Source: Mycolicibacterium sp. TY81 (lineage in GTDB: Bacteria; Actinomycetota; Actinomycetes; Mycobacteriales; Mycobacteriaceae). From it: 64,000 nt of DNA. Under the pieces are notes generated by a model. It was not told the DNA's origin. It worked only from the letters and a program-made list of their open reading frames with translations, and made no database searches. The DNA is taken from assembly GCF_018326285.1 (NCBI RefSeq), contig NZ_AP023362.1, positions 4,898,001 through 4,962,000 on the forward strand, given 5' to 3'. The first letter of the stretch is position 1. Every line of letters starts with the position of its first letter. Both the position numbers and the translations under genes were made by a program. This document shows positions 28,036 through 36,051 of this stretch, piece by piece.

Positions 28036-28461
28036 TCAGTGCTCGGTGCCCAGCGAGCAGAACGACAGGACGACGGTGGCGCCGAACGACGTCGACAACC
28101 GGGCTTTCGTCTCCGCGTCCTTCTGTGTCTGGGCCACGCCCGTACCCCACATCAGGCTGTGGTTGAACGGGTTGGGACTCGTCGCGAGTGCGGCGCATTC
28201 GTTGTCGCCCCACACCACGATCCGGCAGTCGGTGCCGCCCTTGTTGAGGCAGTAACCCACCGCGTCGAACTTGGCCTGGTTCGCGTCCAGCAGGCTTTGC
28301 GTGTAGCCCCACTGCCCCGTCGCCGGCGAGAAGGCGATGGCGAGGTACCTGTTGACGCCGGCACTCGCCGGGCTCGCCGACCCGAGCGCGCCGGCGATGG
28401 CTCCGGCGGCGACCAGTGCGGCGGCAGCGGCTGAGCGGCGACGGACGGATACAGCGGTCAT
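28036..28461 (-). CDS. DUF4189 domain secreted protein
   Basis: 141 residues with AAGGAG upstream of the ATG. The signal peptide extends to about residue 35 (AGALGSASPASAG). The mature domain YLAIAFSPATGQWGYTQSLL, CLNKGGTDCRIVVWGDNECA and AETKARLSTSFGATVVLSFC follows the DUF4189 pattern: an AIA.S..TG..G segment, a C..GG..C pair and a second cysteine pair. This is a mycobacterial secreted family of unknown function. It stands alone, upstream in reading direction of the small secreted protein gene. Confidence 0.82.
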   Translation of the reverse strand: MTAVSVRRRSAAAAALVAAGAIAGALGSASPASAGVNRYLAIAFSPATGQWGYTQSLLDANQAKFDAVGYCLNKGGTDCRIVVWGDNECAALATSPNPFNHSLMWGTGVAQTQKDAETKARLSTSFGATVVLSFCSLGTEH

Positions 28462-28570
28462 GGCGTTCTCCTTGGCTGGTCGGCGCCCTCGTGGGCCCCG
28501 TTCATCAGCTAGGAGTCAGCAACCACCGCCAGGTGGACACTTTTTTCAGAACGACCTTGATGTCCGCCGC

Positions 28571-30490
28571 TCAGATGTCCGGGATGCGCTCCGGGTGCAG
28601 CATCTCCGCATAGCGCAGCTGCTCGGGAATCCCGAATCCGTCGACCAACACCTCGGCGTACGGCCGCAGCTTGCGGCAGCGGTCGTTGATGCCGGCGGTG
28701 ACGGCCTTCGCCCGGTCCATGGACAGGAAGCGGTGCTCGATGTACCAGGCCTTGTCTTCTTCGATCACCGACAGCGCGTATAGATCGCACACGAGGCCGA
28801 AGATCTCGCGGGCCTCGGGATCGGCACACGCGTCGATCCCGGCGGCGAAGGATTCGAACACAATGCGGTCGATGTGCGCCGACGCCGCGTGCAGCACGTG
28901 GTCCTGCACGGAGTTGAACGCCTCGAACGGGCTCATCTCCTTGGAGTTGGCCTGCAGGCGGCGGGCGACCGTCGACAGCAGGTAGTCGGCCCGGTCCTCG
29001 AACATCTTCGCCTGGGTGCCGCGGTTGAAGAGGCTGCCCTCTTCCTCATTGTCCTGACGAGTGTCGAGCAGGTTCTGCAGGATGGTCTCGGTGCCGGTGC
29101 TCCGGCGCACCCGCTCGCGGGCCGTGCTTGTCGCGAACTTCACCCATTCGAACGGGCTCATGCCCTTGATGTCGTCGGCGTACTCCGTGAGCAGGTGCTT
29201 GGCCACCAACTGCGTCAAGACGTGGTTGTCGCCTTCGAAAGTCGTGAACACATCGGTGTCGGCCTTGAGCGCGATGAGCCGGTTCTCCGCGAGATATCCC
29301 GCACCACCACACGCTTCGCGACATTCCTGGATGGCCTTGGTGGCGTGCCACGTCGCGGCGGCCTTGAGCCCTGCGGCCCGCGCTTCCAGTTCCCGCTGCA
29401 CCTCACCGTCGGGCTCCTCGACATCCTGCAGATCATGCAGGTCGGACACCAGCTCGTTCTGCGCGAACTGCAGCGCATAGGACTTCGCGATCAACGGCAG
29501 CAACCGACGCTGATGCACCAGGTAGTCCATGATCAGGACTTCTTCGTCGGTCTTCGGCGCCTCGAACTGCCTGCGCTGCAACGCATACCGGGTCGCGATG
29601 TCCAGTGCGACGCGCGCGGCGGCCGCCGCGCTGCCACCGACCGTCACGCGGCCGCGGATGAGCGTGCCCAGCATGGTGAAGAACCGGCGGTTGGGGTTGT
29701 CGATCGGGGACGAGTACGTCCCGTCCTCGGCGACGTCGCCGTAGCGGTTGAGCAGGTTCTCCCGCGGAATCCGCACATGGTCGAACTGGATGCGGCCGTT
29801 GTCGACGCCCGGCAGTCCGCCCTTGTAGTGACAGTCCGAGGTCCGCACGCCGGGCAGGTCGTTGCCGTACTCGTCGCGAATCGGCACGATGAAACAGTGC
29901 ACCCCGTGGTTCTCGCCCTTGGTGATCAGTTGCGCGAAAACCGCTGATACCTGGGCTGATTCGGCTGCGCCGCCGATGTAGTCCTTGCGCGAGGCGGGGG
30001 TCGGAGAATCGATGACGAACTCCCCGGTCGCCGGGTCGTACGTGGCGGTCGTCTCCAGGGACTGCACGTCACTGCCGTGTCCGGTCTCGGTCATGCCGAA
30101 GCAGCCGACGAGGTCCAGGTCGATGGCCTTGCGCACGTACGCCTCGTGGTGACGTTCCGTGCCCAGGTTGTCGATGGCGCCGCCGAACAGGCCCCACTGC
30201 ACGCCGGCCTTGACCATCAACGACAGGTCACTCATGGCCAGCATCTCGATACGGGCGATGGTGGCGCCCGCATCACCGTTGCCGCCGTGCCCCTTCGCGA
30301 AGGCGTCCTCGGCGGCGCCGCGCGACGCCATGTACTTCATCTGCTCGGTGACCTTGGCTCGGGCCACCGCGGTGTCCGGCGTGTAGTGCGGCTTGAACAG
30401 GTCAGCGGAAAGCTCTTGCCGAATACGGTCTTTCACCTCGCGCCACCGTCCGTCAAGGGCGTAGCGGAGATGTTCGGCGGTCGTCGTCAC
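28571..30490 (-). CDS. Acyl-CoA oxidase / acyl-CoA dehydrogenase-like flavoprotein
   Basis: 639 residues from GTG at 30490, preferred because GGAGGGG lies six bases upstream; ATG at 30505 is also in frame. Acyl-CoA oxidase features are: GCFGMTETGHGSDVQSLETT, FDHVRIPRENLLNRYGDVAE, YALQRRQFEAPKTDEEVLIM, ACGGAGYLAENRLIALKADT and DVFTTFEGDNHVLTQLVAKH with the catalytic Glu. The length suits the two-lobed peroxisomal-oxidase-like family more than the 380-residue dehydrogenases. It starts within about 50 bases of the P450 stop on the same strand, so it is probably part of the peroxidase/P450 operon and could degrade the oxygenated fatty acyl product. Confidence 0.88.
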   Translation of the reverse strand: MTTTAEHLRYALDGRWREVKDRIRQELSADLFKPHYTPDTAVARAKVTEQMKYMASRGAAEDAFAKGHGGNGDAGATIARIEMLAMSDLSLMVKAGVQWGLFGGAIDNLGTERHHEAYVRKAIDLDLVGCFGMTETGHGSDVQSLETTATYDPATGEFVIDSPTPASRKDYIGGAAESAQVSAVFAQLITKGENHGVHCFIVPIRDEYGNDLPGVRTSDCHYKGGLPGVDNGRIQFDHVRIPRENLLNRYGDVAEDGTYSSPIDNPNRRFFTMLGTLIRGRVTVGGSAAAAARVALDIATRYALQRRQFEAPKTDEEVLIMDYLVHQRRLLPLIAKSYALQFAQNELVSDLHDLQDVEEPDGEVQRELEARAAGLKAAATWHATKAIQECREACGGAGYLAENRLIALKADTDVFTTFEGDNHVLTQLVAKHLLTEYADDIKGMSPFEWVKFATSTARERVRRSTGTETILQNLLDTRQDNEEEGSLFNRGTQAKMFEDRADYLLSTVARRLQANSKEMSPFEAFNSVQDHVLHAASAHIDRIVFESFAAGIDACADPEAREIFGLVCDLYALSVIEEDKAWYIEHRFLSMDRAKAVTAGINDRCRKLRPYAEVLVDGFGIPEQLRYAEMLHPERIPDI

Positions 30491-30537
30491 AAGGGTCCCC
30501 TCCATCGCACGGTCGCGTTGACGACCGCATGGTCCAT

Positions 30538-31848
30538 CTAGCGTTCGATGCTGATGCCGTACAGATCGATACTGTGCGGCAGTGACTTCTGTGAGTTCAG
30601 CGTAGCGCCGCGCAGCACCGGCGTGGATCCGTCCAGTACGTGCGCCAGGAAGGCCTGCCCGAGGAACACCGACAGTCCGGCGCCCGGGCAGCCCTGTGGG
30701 CCGTGGCTGAAGAAGTTGTACGACCAGTCGCTCCCGGCATCCCCACTGACCCATTCACCCGGCGAGAACCGGTCGGCGTAAGGGATCCGGTCGCGGTTCC
30801 GGTGGTTGAACACGTTGTAGATGAGAACCTGCTTGCCTTCGGGCAGCACCGCCCCACTGGGGAACTCGATGTCGCGGGTCGCGACGCGGCCGAACAACCC
30901 CGTCGTCGGCCACAGCCGCATGGTGTCGAGCAGGCACCCGCCGAGGTACTTCAGGGACGCGATGCCCTGGCCCGAGTTGATGTCGGCCGACGCCATCTCC
31001 GCCCGGACCTCGGTCAAGTTCTCCGAATGCGTGGACAGCACCGCCAACGTGCGGAAAGCGTTGGCCGCCAGGGTGTCACCCATCGCGAACAGCCAGTGGA
31101 TCACCTGGCTCGCGGGGCTCGCGGTCTCGGGCGGTGTGGTTTCCGCGATGAGTGCGGCCAGGCTGCCCGGCTCCGGGTCCTTCAGGTAGGACTCGATATG
31201 CGAGACGAACTCCGGGTAGCCGGGCGCCGGTTCGCCGGGCATTCCGTTGCCCGCCGACATCAGTTCGCTGAGCTGTGAGGTGAGCCGGGCGTCGTCCGCG
31301 GCCTTGTCGCCGAAGACCACGCTGCGGGTCAACCGCTGGAATGCCGCGTTCCAGTCCGACCACTTCAAGGCCCCCGCACCGAGGCCCTCAACCGTCCGAG
31401 CGACCTTCTCCACGAACGCCTGCGCCAGCCGGTGGACCGGGTGGCCGGTGTCCAGCACCGCTTCGGCGAACCGGCGACGGTCCTCCCACGGATGCCCGCG
31501 GGAGATGGTCAGCGCGTCCGGCTGGAACGCCGCCATTCCCTCGCGTTTGGGCTTCGGATCGGAGGCGAACGGGTCGGGCGATCCGCCCAGCACGAACTCC
31601 AGATCATCGGGGTGGTGCACCAGCAGCGCCTCGTCGGCGACGACCCGAACGTAGAACGGGCCGGGACCGTAGCTGCGCACCATACCTTCGACGAGCTGGT
31701 ATCCCAGGTAGTCGGAGCTCAGGCCAGATGCGATGCGGGTGGGCAACTCTCGCTTGTTGAACAGTCCCAGAAGGACGTTCGGCACACCGATCTGAGCGGT
31801 GAACCGAACGCCTTCGACGATTGACGCGTGCGGGAAATCGTCGGCCAT
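30538..31848 (-). CDS. Cytochrome P450 next to an alpha-dioxygenase-like peroxidase
   Basis: 436 residues from ATG at 31848, seven bases after the peroxidase stop. The heme-ligand loop is FFSHGPQGCPGAGLSVFLG with Cys387. The I-helix region WLFAMGDTLAANAFR keeps an acid-alcohol pair. The K-helix reads LLDTMRLWPT, so Asp replaces the Glu of the near-universal ExxR. The meander FNHRNRDRIPYADRFSPGEW is well formed. No ferredoxin or reductase gene is nearby, so the enzyme may use hydroperoxide from its neighbour, as the P450 half of fungal oxylipin synthases does. That is inference; conventional monooxygenation with remote redox partners is the alternative. Confidence 0.85.
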   Translation of the reverse strand: MADDFPHASIVEGVRFTAQIGVPNVLLGLFNKRELPTRIASGLSSDYLGYQLVEGMVRSYGPGPFYVRVVADEALLVHHPDDLEFVLGGSPDPFASDPKPKREGMAAFQPDALTISRGHPWEDRRRFAEAVLDTGHPVHRLAQAFVEKVARTVEGLGAGALKWSDWNAAFQRLTRSVVFGDKAADDARLTSQLSELMSAGNGMPGEPAPGYPEFVSHIESYLKDPEPGSLAALIAETTPPETASPASQVIHWLFAMGDTLAANAFRTLAVLSTHSENLTEVRAEMASADINSGQGIASLKYLGGCLLDTMRLWPTTGLFGRVATRDIEFPSGAVLPEGKQVLIYNVFNHRNRDRIPYADRFSPGEWVSGDAGSDWSYNFFSHGPQGCPGAGLSVFLGQAFLAHVLDGSTPVLRGATLNSQKSLPHSIDLYGISIER

Positions 31849-31855
31849 GTGTCCG

Positions 31856-33658
31856 TCAGCCCCAGGGCAAGTAGGCGCGGACCGAGTCGGCCAGCTGCAC
31901 CACCGGGTTCTTCTTGCCCGGCACCGGTGCACCCAACTTCGGCCATGGCGCGAACACCCGCTCGACGTCGCCGATCACCGGTTCCAGCTCCGGATAGTGG
32001 CGCAGCATGACGTCTTTCATGGTGTTGTTGTTCACCCAGTCGAACCCGACCTGCGTGTACACCTCGGGCTTGTAGTCGTTGGTGAAGAACCGGTCGCTCT
32101 TCAGTCGGCGCGACGCCATCAGGATGAAGATACGGAAAGCGGTGTCCGAGAAGCCGAAACCCTTCGGCGGCTGCTCGGCCTGCATGCCGATCTGCAGATC
32201 GACAGCGTCGACATCGCCGTTGTAGACCTCGTTGATCTCTCGCGCCCACTGCTTGTTCGGGGTGATGTCGTCGATGGTCTTGCGGCGCGGCATCCGCAGC
32301 GCTTCACGGAAGTCGTTGTAGCGCGGCACACCGCGCTCGCGGTCACGCACGATGTCGAGAGTGGCAAGGTCGGTGACCTGGCCGTCGACCCGGGTGAGGT
32401 TGCGCAGCGCGTTCGGGTAGTTGTGCAGGCACACGGCACCGGCGCTGGCCAGACCGAACGAATACCACATGTCGCCCATCTGGATCTTGTCCATGAAGCC
32501 ACGCGTATGAACACCCTGAAGGTCGGTGAAGTCCGCCTTGACCAGGTGCTCGCCCGACTCCAGCGAGAAGAAGTTCCAGTCGTCCGGGATCAGCGGGTGC
32601 ATGCGGTAAACGGAGACGAACTCCTCGGTCAGTGAGAACGGAGCCGTGTGGTGGTCCGTCGCCGACCCGATGATGCCCGAAATCGCCTCATTGTCGCTGA
32701 TCCGGCCGAACTTCTCCTGGAACGTCTCGCCCAGCGCGCCGTACCAGTTCGCGTTCATACCGATCTGCAGCGCCGGATGCCGCAGCACGCACGGCGTCCA
32801 CTCCACGGTGTGGATCTTGGCGATGAGTGCAGAGACGACGAGGACGGCGATCTCGAAGAGGCGCTGATCATCGAAGCTCGGGTAGGCCTTCTTGAGCGCG
32901 TCGCAGACCGCGTTGTGCTCGCGCGCGAACATGGTGTGCAGCAGGCCGGTGCCGACCCAGTAGTTCTCTTGCATGCCAGTCAGGTCGATGCCCTTGATGT
33001 CGCTCTCGGGCAGACGGCCGTTCGGGTCGACCTTCACCTTGCCGTCGACGAAGGTGCGGACCTGCGACTGGCGCTCCTTGCCACTGCCGTAGACCTGCGA
33101 GCCGTCCCACCAGTGCGTCTCGGCGTTGGCGAAAACAGGTGCGGGGCAACCATCGGCGATCTCGCCGCGCAGCGGGATGGTGCACCGGATCTTCATCGGG
33201 TTCTCGGGGAACTGGTCGTCGGCGCTCAGCGGGATGTCGATGGTCTTGTCGGGCACACCGTCGCCATGGAAGAACCAGTTGTGGTTCTCGAACTGCAGCC
33301 ATGCAGCGGCCAGCGCGTTGATGATGCCGGCGGGCTTGAAGTCGTCGCGGGCCATCAGCTTGCGGCTGATGACGCGCGGGTCCGGCTTGAGCAGACGCTT
33401 GACGTCGGTGACGGTCATCGACAGCGGCACGTTGCGTCCGAAGCCGGTGCCCTTGGCACCCATGTGCGGATCCGCGAGGTCGTTCCAGGTGCCGTCAGGC
33501 TGACGGGCCCGACGCACTTCTTCGGTGGGCTGGCCGAGGTCATCGGCAGGACGCATCCCGTAGCTCTCGTACAGATTGTGCGCGCGAAGGTCATCGCGAG
33601 CCTTGGTGAGAGCGTTCAGCTGCAGGAGCAGAGACGGGTATTCGTGCCACTCAGTCAT
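31856..33658 (-). CDS. Alpha-dioxygenase/cyclooxygenase-type heme peroxidase
   Basis: 600 residues from ATG at 33658. It belongs to the animal heme peroxidase superfamily, on the fatty acid dioxygenase branch. NALAAAWLQFENHNWFFHGD holds the distal His (His126), and EEFVSVYRMHPLIPDDW holds Tyr351 and His354, the radical-forming Tyr and proximal heme His with the Y-x-x-H spacing of plant alpha-dioxygenases and cyclooxygenases. The R-x-R/K and NEVYNGDVDAVDLQIGMQAE regions are also typical. There is no signal peptide, which suggests action at the cytosolic membrane face. Alpha-dioxygenases insert O2 at C2 of fatty acids. The regiochemistry here is unknown. The neighbouring P450 and acyl-CoA oxidase suggest a fatty-acid oxygenation pathway. 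Confidence 0.87.
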   Translation of the reverse strand: MTEWHEYPSLLLQLNALTKARDDLRAHNLYESYGMRPADDLGQPTEEVRRARQPDGTWNDLADPHMGAKGTGFGRNVPLSMTVTDVKRLLKPDPRVISRKLMARDDFKPAGIINALAAAWLQFENHNWFFHGDGVPDKTIDIPLSADDQFPENPMKIRCTIPLRGEIADGCPAPVFANAETHWWDGSQVYGSGKERQSQVRTFVDGKVKVDPNGRLPESDIKGIDLTGMQENYWVGTGLLHTMFAREHNAVCDALKKAYPSFDDQRLFEIAVLVVSALIAKIHTVEWTPCVLRHPALQIGMNANWYGALGETFQEKFGRISDNEAISGIIGSATDHHTAPFSLTEEFVSVYRMHPLIPDDWNFFSLESGEHLVKADFTDLQGVHTRGFMDKIQMGDMWYSFGLASAGAVCLHNYPNALRNLTRVDGQVTDLATLDIVRDRERGVPRYNDFREALRMPRRKTIDDITPNKQWAREINEVYNGDVDAVDLQIGMQAEQPPKGFGFSDTAFRIFILMASRRLKSDRFFTNDYKPEVYTQVGFDWVNNNTMKDVMLRHYPELEPVIGDVERVFAPWPKLGAPVPGKKNPVVQLADSVRAYLPWG

Positions 33659-33716
33659 GTTGTTGCCGTTTCTTTTTCGAGTTAGTCGTTTAGGTGGGCT
33701 GTGAACGCGAGGTCTG

Positions 33717-34376
33717 TCAGCGCGGCGTGCGCAATGCGAAGTAGCCGATCTTGCTGTACTTGTCGGAGCCGGTGTTGAACAGAATCTTGCCGAGGTAGAC
33801 ACCGGGCACGAGCTGCACCAGTTCGTCCCGGATGCTCCGGATCACCAGGCGCGGGTTCGATTCAACGTTGGCGTAATCGATGACCATGACCTGACGATCG
33901 GGGTCGTCCTTACCGGCTTCCACGTAGGTCGCGAAGTCGAAGGCGAGTTTGCCGGATTCGGCATCACGCATCGAATACAGCGGCCACAGCAGCTTGCCAA
34001 CCAGGCCAGTGCTCTTGGTCAGCCGATTGTCGCCGGTGCCGGCCTCCGAATCGAAGCGCTTGCCCTGCCACGGCATCCACAGGGCCGTAACAGCCCGCGT
34101 CACGGTATCGAGCGCAGGGTTCGTCGTCGTCATGACCAGAATGCCCTCCGTCGGGCCGTCCAGATCGACCGGCGGCGTACCCAGCCGGAAAAGATCGTTG
34201 AGCTGCGCTTCGGCAGCATCGGAGTCGTTGTCCGCCAGCTTGGACAGCTCGACGATCCAGCTCCACGCCGAATCAACCGCTCCCGGCTGCCCTTCCGCGA
34301 CCGACTTCCGCAACCACGCCAACCTGTCGTCCGCAGCAGAGTCCGCCGCTGCTTGTTGTTCGCTCATCGGCACCAT
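33717..34376 (-). CDS. Conserved-looking protein of unknown function, first gene of the dioxygenase cluster
   Basis: 219 residues from ATG at 34376 (ATG at 34367 also possible). I do not recognise the family. The N-terminal half is helical and acidic (AWLRKSVAEGQPGAVDSAWS). The second half looks beta-rich: EGILVMTTTNPALDTVTRAV, ALWMPWQGKRFDSEAGTGDN, QVMVIDYANVESNPRLVIRS and DELVQLVPGVYLGKILFNTG, ending SKIGYFALRTPR. It has no signal peptide and no cysteine. The alternation and the PGVYLGK turn suggest a barrel or ligand-binding fold, perhaps presenting fatty substrate, but this is a guess. It precedes the dioxygenase by 58 bases. Confidence 0.8.
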   Translation of the reverse strand: MVPMSEQQAAADSAADDRLAWLRKSVAEGQPGAVDSAWSWIVELSKLADNDSDAAEAQLNDLFRLGTPPVDLDGPTEGILVMTTTNPALDTVTRAVTALWMPWQGKRFDSEAGTGDNRLTKSTGLVGKLLWPLYSMRDAESGKLAFDFATYVEAGKDDPDRQVMVIDYANVESNPRLVIRSIRDELVQLVPGVYLGKILFNTGSDKYSKIGYFALRTPR

Positions 34377-34389
34377 TTCCGTCGAATTT

Positions 34390-34510
34390 CGAGTACTCGC
34401 GGAGCATGATAGCGACCTGCGCCATTCTTTGGAGGCATTTCAAGACGATCGTCCAAACTTTGCCACCCCGGGGCAGAAGTACCTGATCGGAGGAATAGAC
34501 TTGGTATTCC
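34390..34510. promoter_or_regulatory. Palindromes in the divergent promoter of the dioxygenase cluster
   Basis: Three inverted repeats lie between the cluster start (34376) and the divergent TetR start (34550): CGAGTACTCG at 34390-34399 (perfect), TTTGGA at 34428-34433 with TCCAAA at 34452-34457, and GGAATA-n7-TATTCC at 34492-34510 (perfect arms). The last has a typical TetR operator geometry. Which is bound is unknown. Confidence 0.5.
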
Positions 34511-34549
34511 CCGCCAGTTCACTGACACCTCATCTGCCACTGGAGCCCT

Positions 34550-35188
34550 GTGGATACCCCTTCGAGCCGCGTTGCAGGCCGACTGGCGGGCGCGCGTGGG
34601 CAAAAGTTCGCTGCGCGCCGTCAGGAGCTGGCCACCCAAGCCACCAGCGGACTTGCTGAACTGGGCTTCGCGCGCGCCAGCATGCGGGAGCTCGCCCAGC
34701 ATTGCGAGATATCGCTCGGCGTTCTGCACTACTACTTCGACGACAAAGACGACCTCGTCATGTGCTGCGTGCGGCAGTACAAGAACCACTTCATCGACCG
34801 CTACAACTCCATCGTCATCGACGGCAGTTCCGGGCCGGAACTCAAGACCCGCATCAGCAGCGCCCTCAGCAACTCACTGCGCGAGTCGGCCGCCATGCAC
34901 CGGCTCTGGTACGACCTGCGCACGCAAGCGCTCTTCGACGACCGCTTCGCCGCAAGCATCAACGAGATCGACGACAGCCTTGCCGCGCTCACCTGGAAGG
35001 CCGTGATCGCCTACGCCGAACTCTGCGAGTCCGTCGTCATCATCACGCCCGCCATCGTGTACGCGACGGCCGACGGCCTCTTCCACCGTGCACTACGTGA
35101 CCTGATCACCGGCGACGCCGAGGCGCCACAGCGACTGGCACACGAAATCGATTCGGCGCTGGACGATTTCGTCGGAGCGCCGGCCTAG
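34550..35188 (+). CDS. TetR family regulator divergent from the dioxygenase/P450 cluster
   Basis: 212 residues from GTG at 34550. The helix-turn-helix is RASMRELAQHCEISLGVLHY followed by YFDDKDDLVMCC. The C-terminal domain is helical with LWYDLRTQALFDDRFAASIN, resembling TetR_C_6-type (BetI/TetR) members. Its position divergent from the 219-aa protein/dioxygenase/P450/acyl-CoA oxidase genes makes it the likely local regulator. The effector could be a fatty acid or an oxidised fatty acid. That is inferred from context only. Confidence 0.87.
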   Translation: MDTPSSRVAGRLAGARGQKFAARRQELATQATSGLAELGFARASMRELAQHCEISLGVLHYYFDDKDDLVMCCVRQYKNHFIDRYNSIVIDGSSGPELKTRISSALSNSLRESAAMHRLWYDLRTQALFDDRFAASINEIDDSLAALTWKAVIAYAELCESVVIITPAIVYATADGLFHRALRDLITGDAEAPQRLAHEIDSALDDFVGAPA

Positions 35189-35289
35189 GCATCCGCCCGC
35201 GGTCGCGCACGGCGCCCTACCGTGGTCGGACATCAAGATCAGCCCTTGGCGCGATGTCTGGAACCGGGCGGATTCGTAGCGTCGATGAC

Positions 35290-35499
35290 ATGACACACGC
35301 ACACGTTCCGACTCCCGCGGAGATGCTGCGGGATTGGCTGCGCCACAGCGCTCAGCAGTTCGCCGACGCGGTCACCGCCGCCGGCACCTGGCTTCAGAGC
35401 CGCGCCCATTGGCCTGAGCATCGGGCCGACTATTACCCGCCGCGGCGCGAGGAATCGTTCGAGGAAGCGGCCATGGCACGCGAAATGTACCGGCTCTGA
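35290..35499 (+). CDS. Small hypothetical protein
   Basis: 69 residues from ATG at 35290 (a GTC-rich in-frame extension to 35254 also exists). Composition is ordinary for a coding frame: MLRDWLRHSAQQFADAVTAA then HWPEHRADYYPPRREESFEE. It is helical then charged, with no signal peptide or cysteine. No family recognised. Its 3' end faces the truncated SDR frame on the other strand. Confidence 0.5.
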   Translation: MTHAHVPTPAEMLRDWLRHSAQQFADAVTAAGTWLQSRAHWPEHRADYYPPRREESFEEAAMAREMYRL

Positions 35500-36020
35500 G
35501 GCTCTTTCGCGGCTAGCTCGCGCCGTGCTCGCCCAGTTTGGCGAACTGGGCCGAACGCCAGCGAGCCGGTGAACCCCTCGATGGCCGCCTTGCTCGCGGT
35601 ATACACCGCGGCGAGCGGCATCGGTGCCAGGGTCGTACTGGACGTCACGTTGACGATGACGCCGGACCGTCGTTCACGAAACTGCGGGACCACGGCCTGC
35701 GTCATCGCCATGACCCCAAAGGTGTTCGTCTCGAACACCTCCCGAGTCGTCTGCATCGGGGTCGCCTCGAACGCGCCCACCACCCCGACGCCGGCGTTGT
35801 TCACCAGCACATCGATCGGGCCGGCCGCGGCAACGGCCGCGGCGATGCTCTGCGGATTCGTCACGTCGAGCGCCAGCACCCGCATGCGGTCCGAATCCGG
35901 AAGTAGTTCGGGCCGCGGCGTTCTCATGGTCGCGACGACATTCCAGCCTTGCGCATGGAAGTGCCCGGCAATCTCCAACCCATAGCCGGACGAACACCCG
36001 GTGATCATCACTGTCTTCAT
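35433..36020 (-). pseudogene. C-terminally truncated SDR, probable pseudogene
   Basis: The first ~150 residues are a clear SDR: TGCSSGYGLEIAGHF, NNAGVGVVGAFE, NVTSSTTLAPM and active-site YTASKAAIEGFTGSLA. Right after this (about 35570) homology stops. The SDR frame continues 45 residues as Arg-rich noise to a stop at 35433. A +1 frame from the same point gives RWRSAQFAKLGEHGAS and stops at 35513, which could be the original C-terminus after an internal deletion. The usual ~240-280-residue fold, including the VxPG segment and substrate loop, is incomplete. It lies 31 bases downstream of the amine oxidase pair on the same strand. Confidence 0.65.
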
Positions 36021-36051
36021 GACTCAAACGTAGAGTCACAAAACGCGACGA

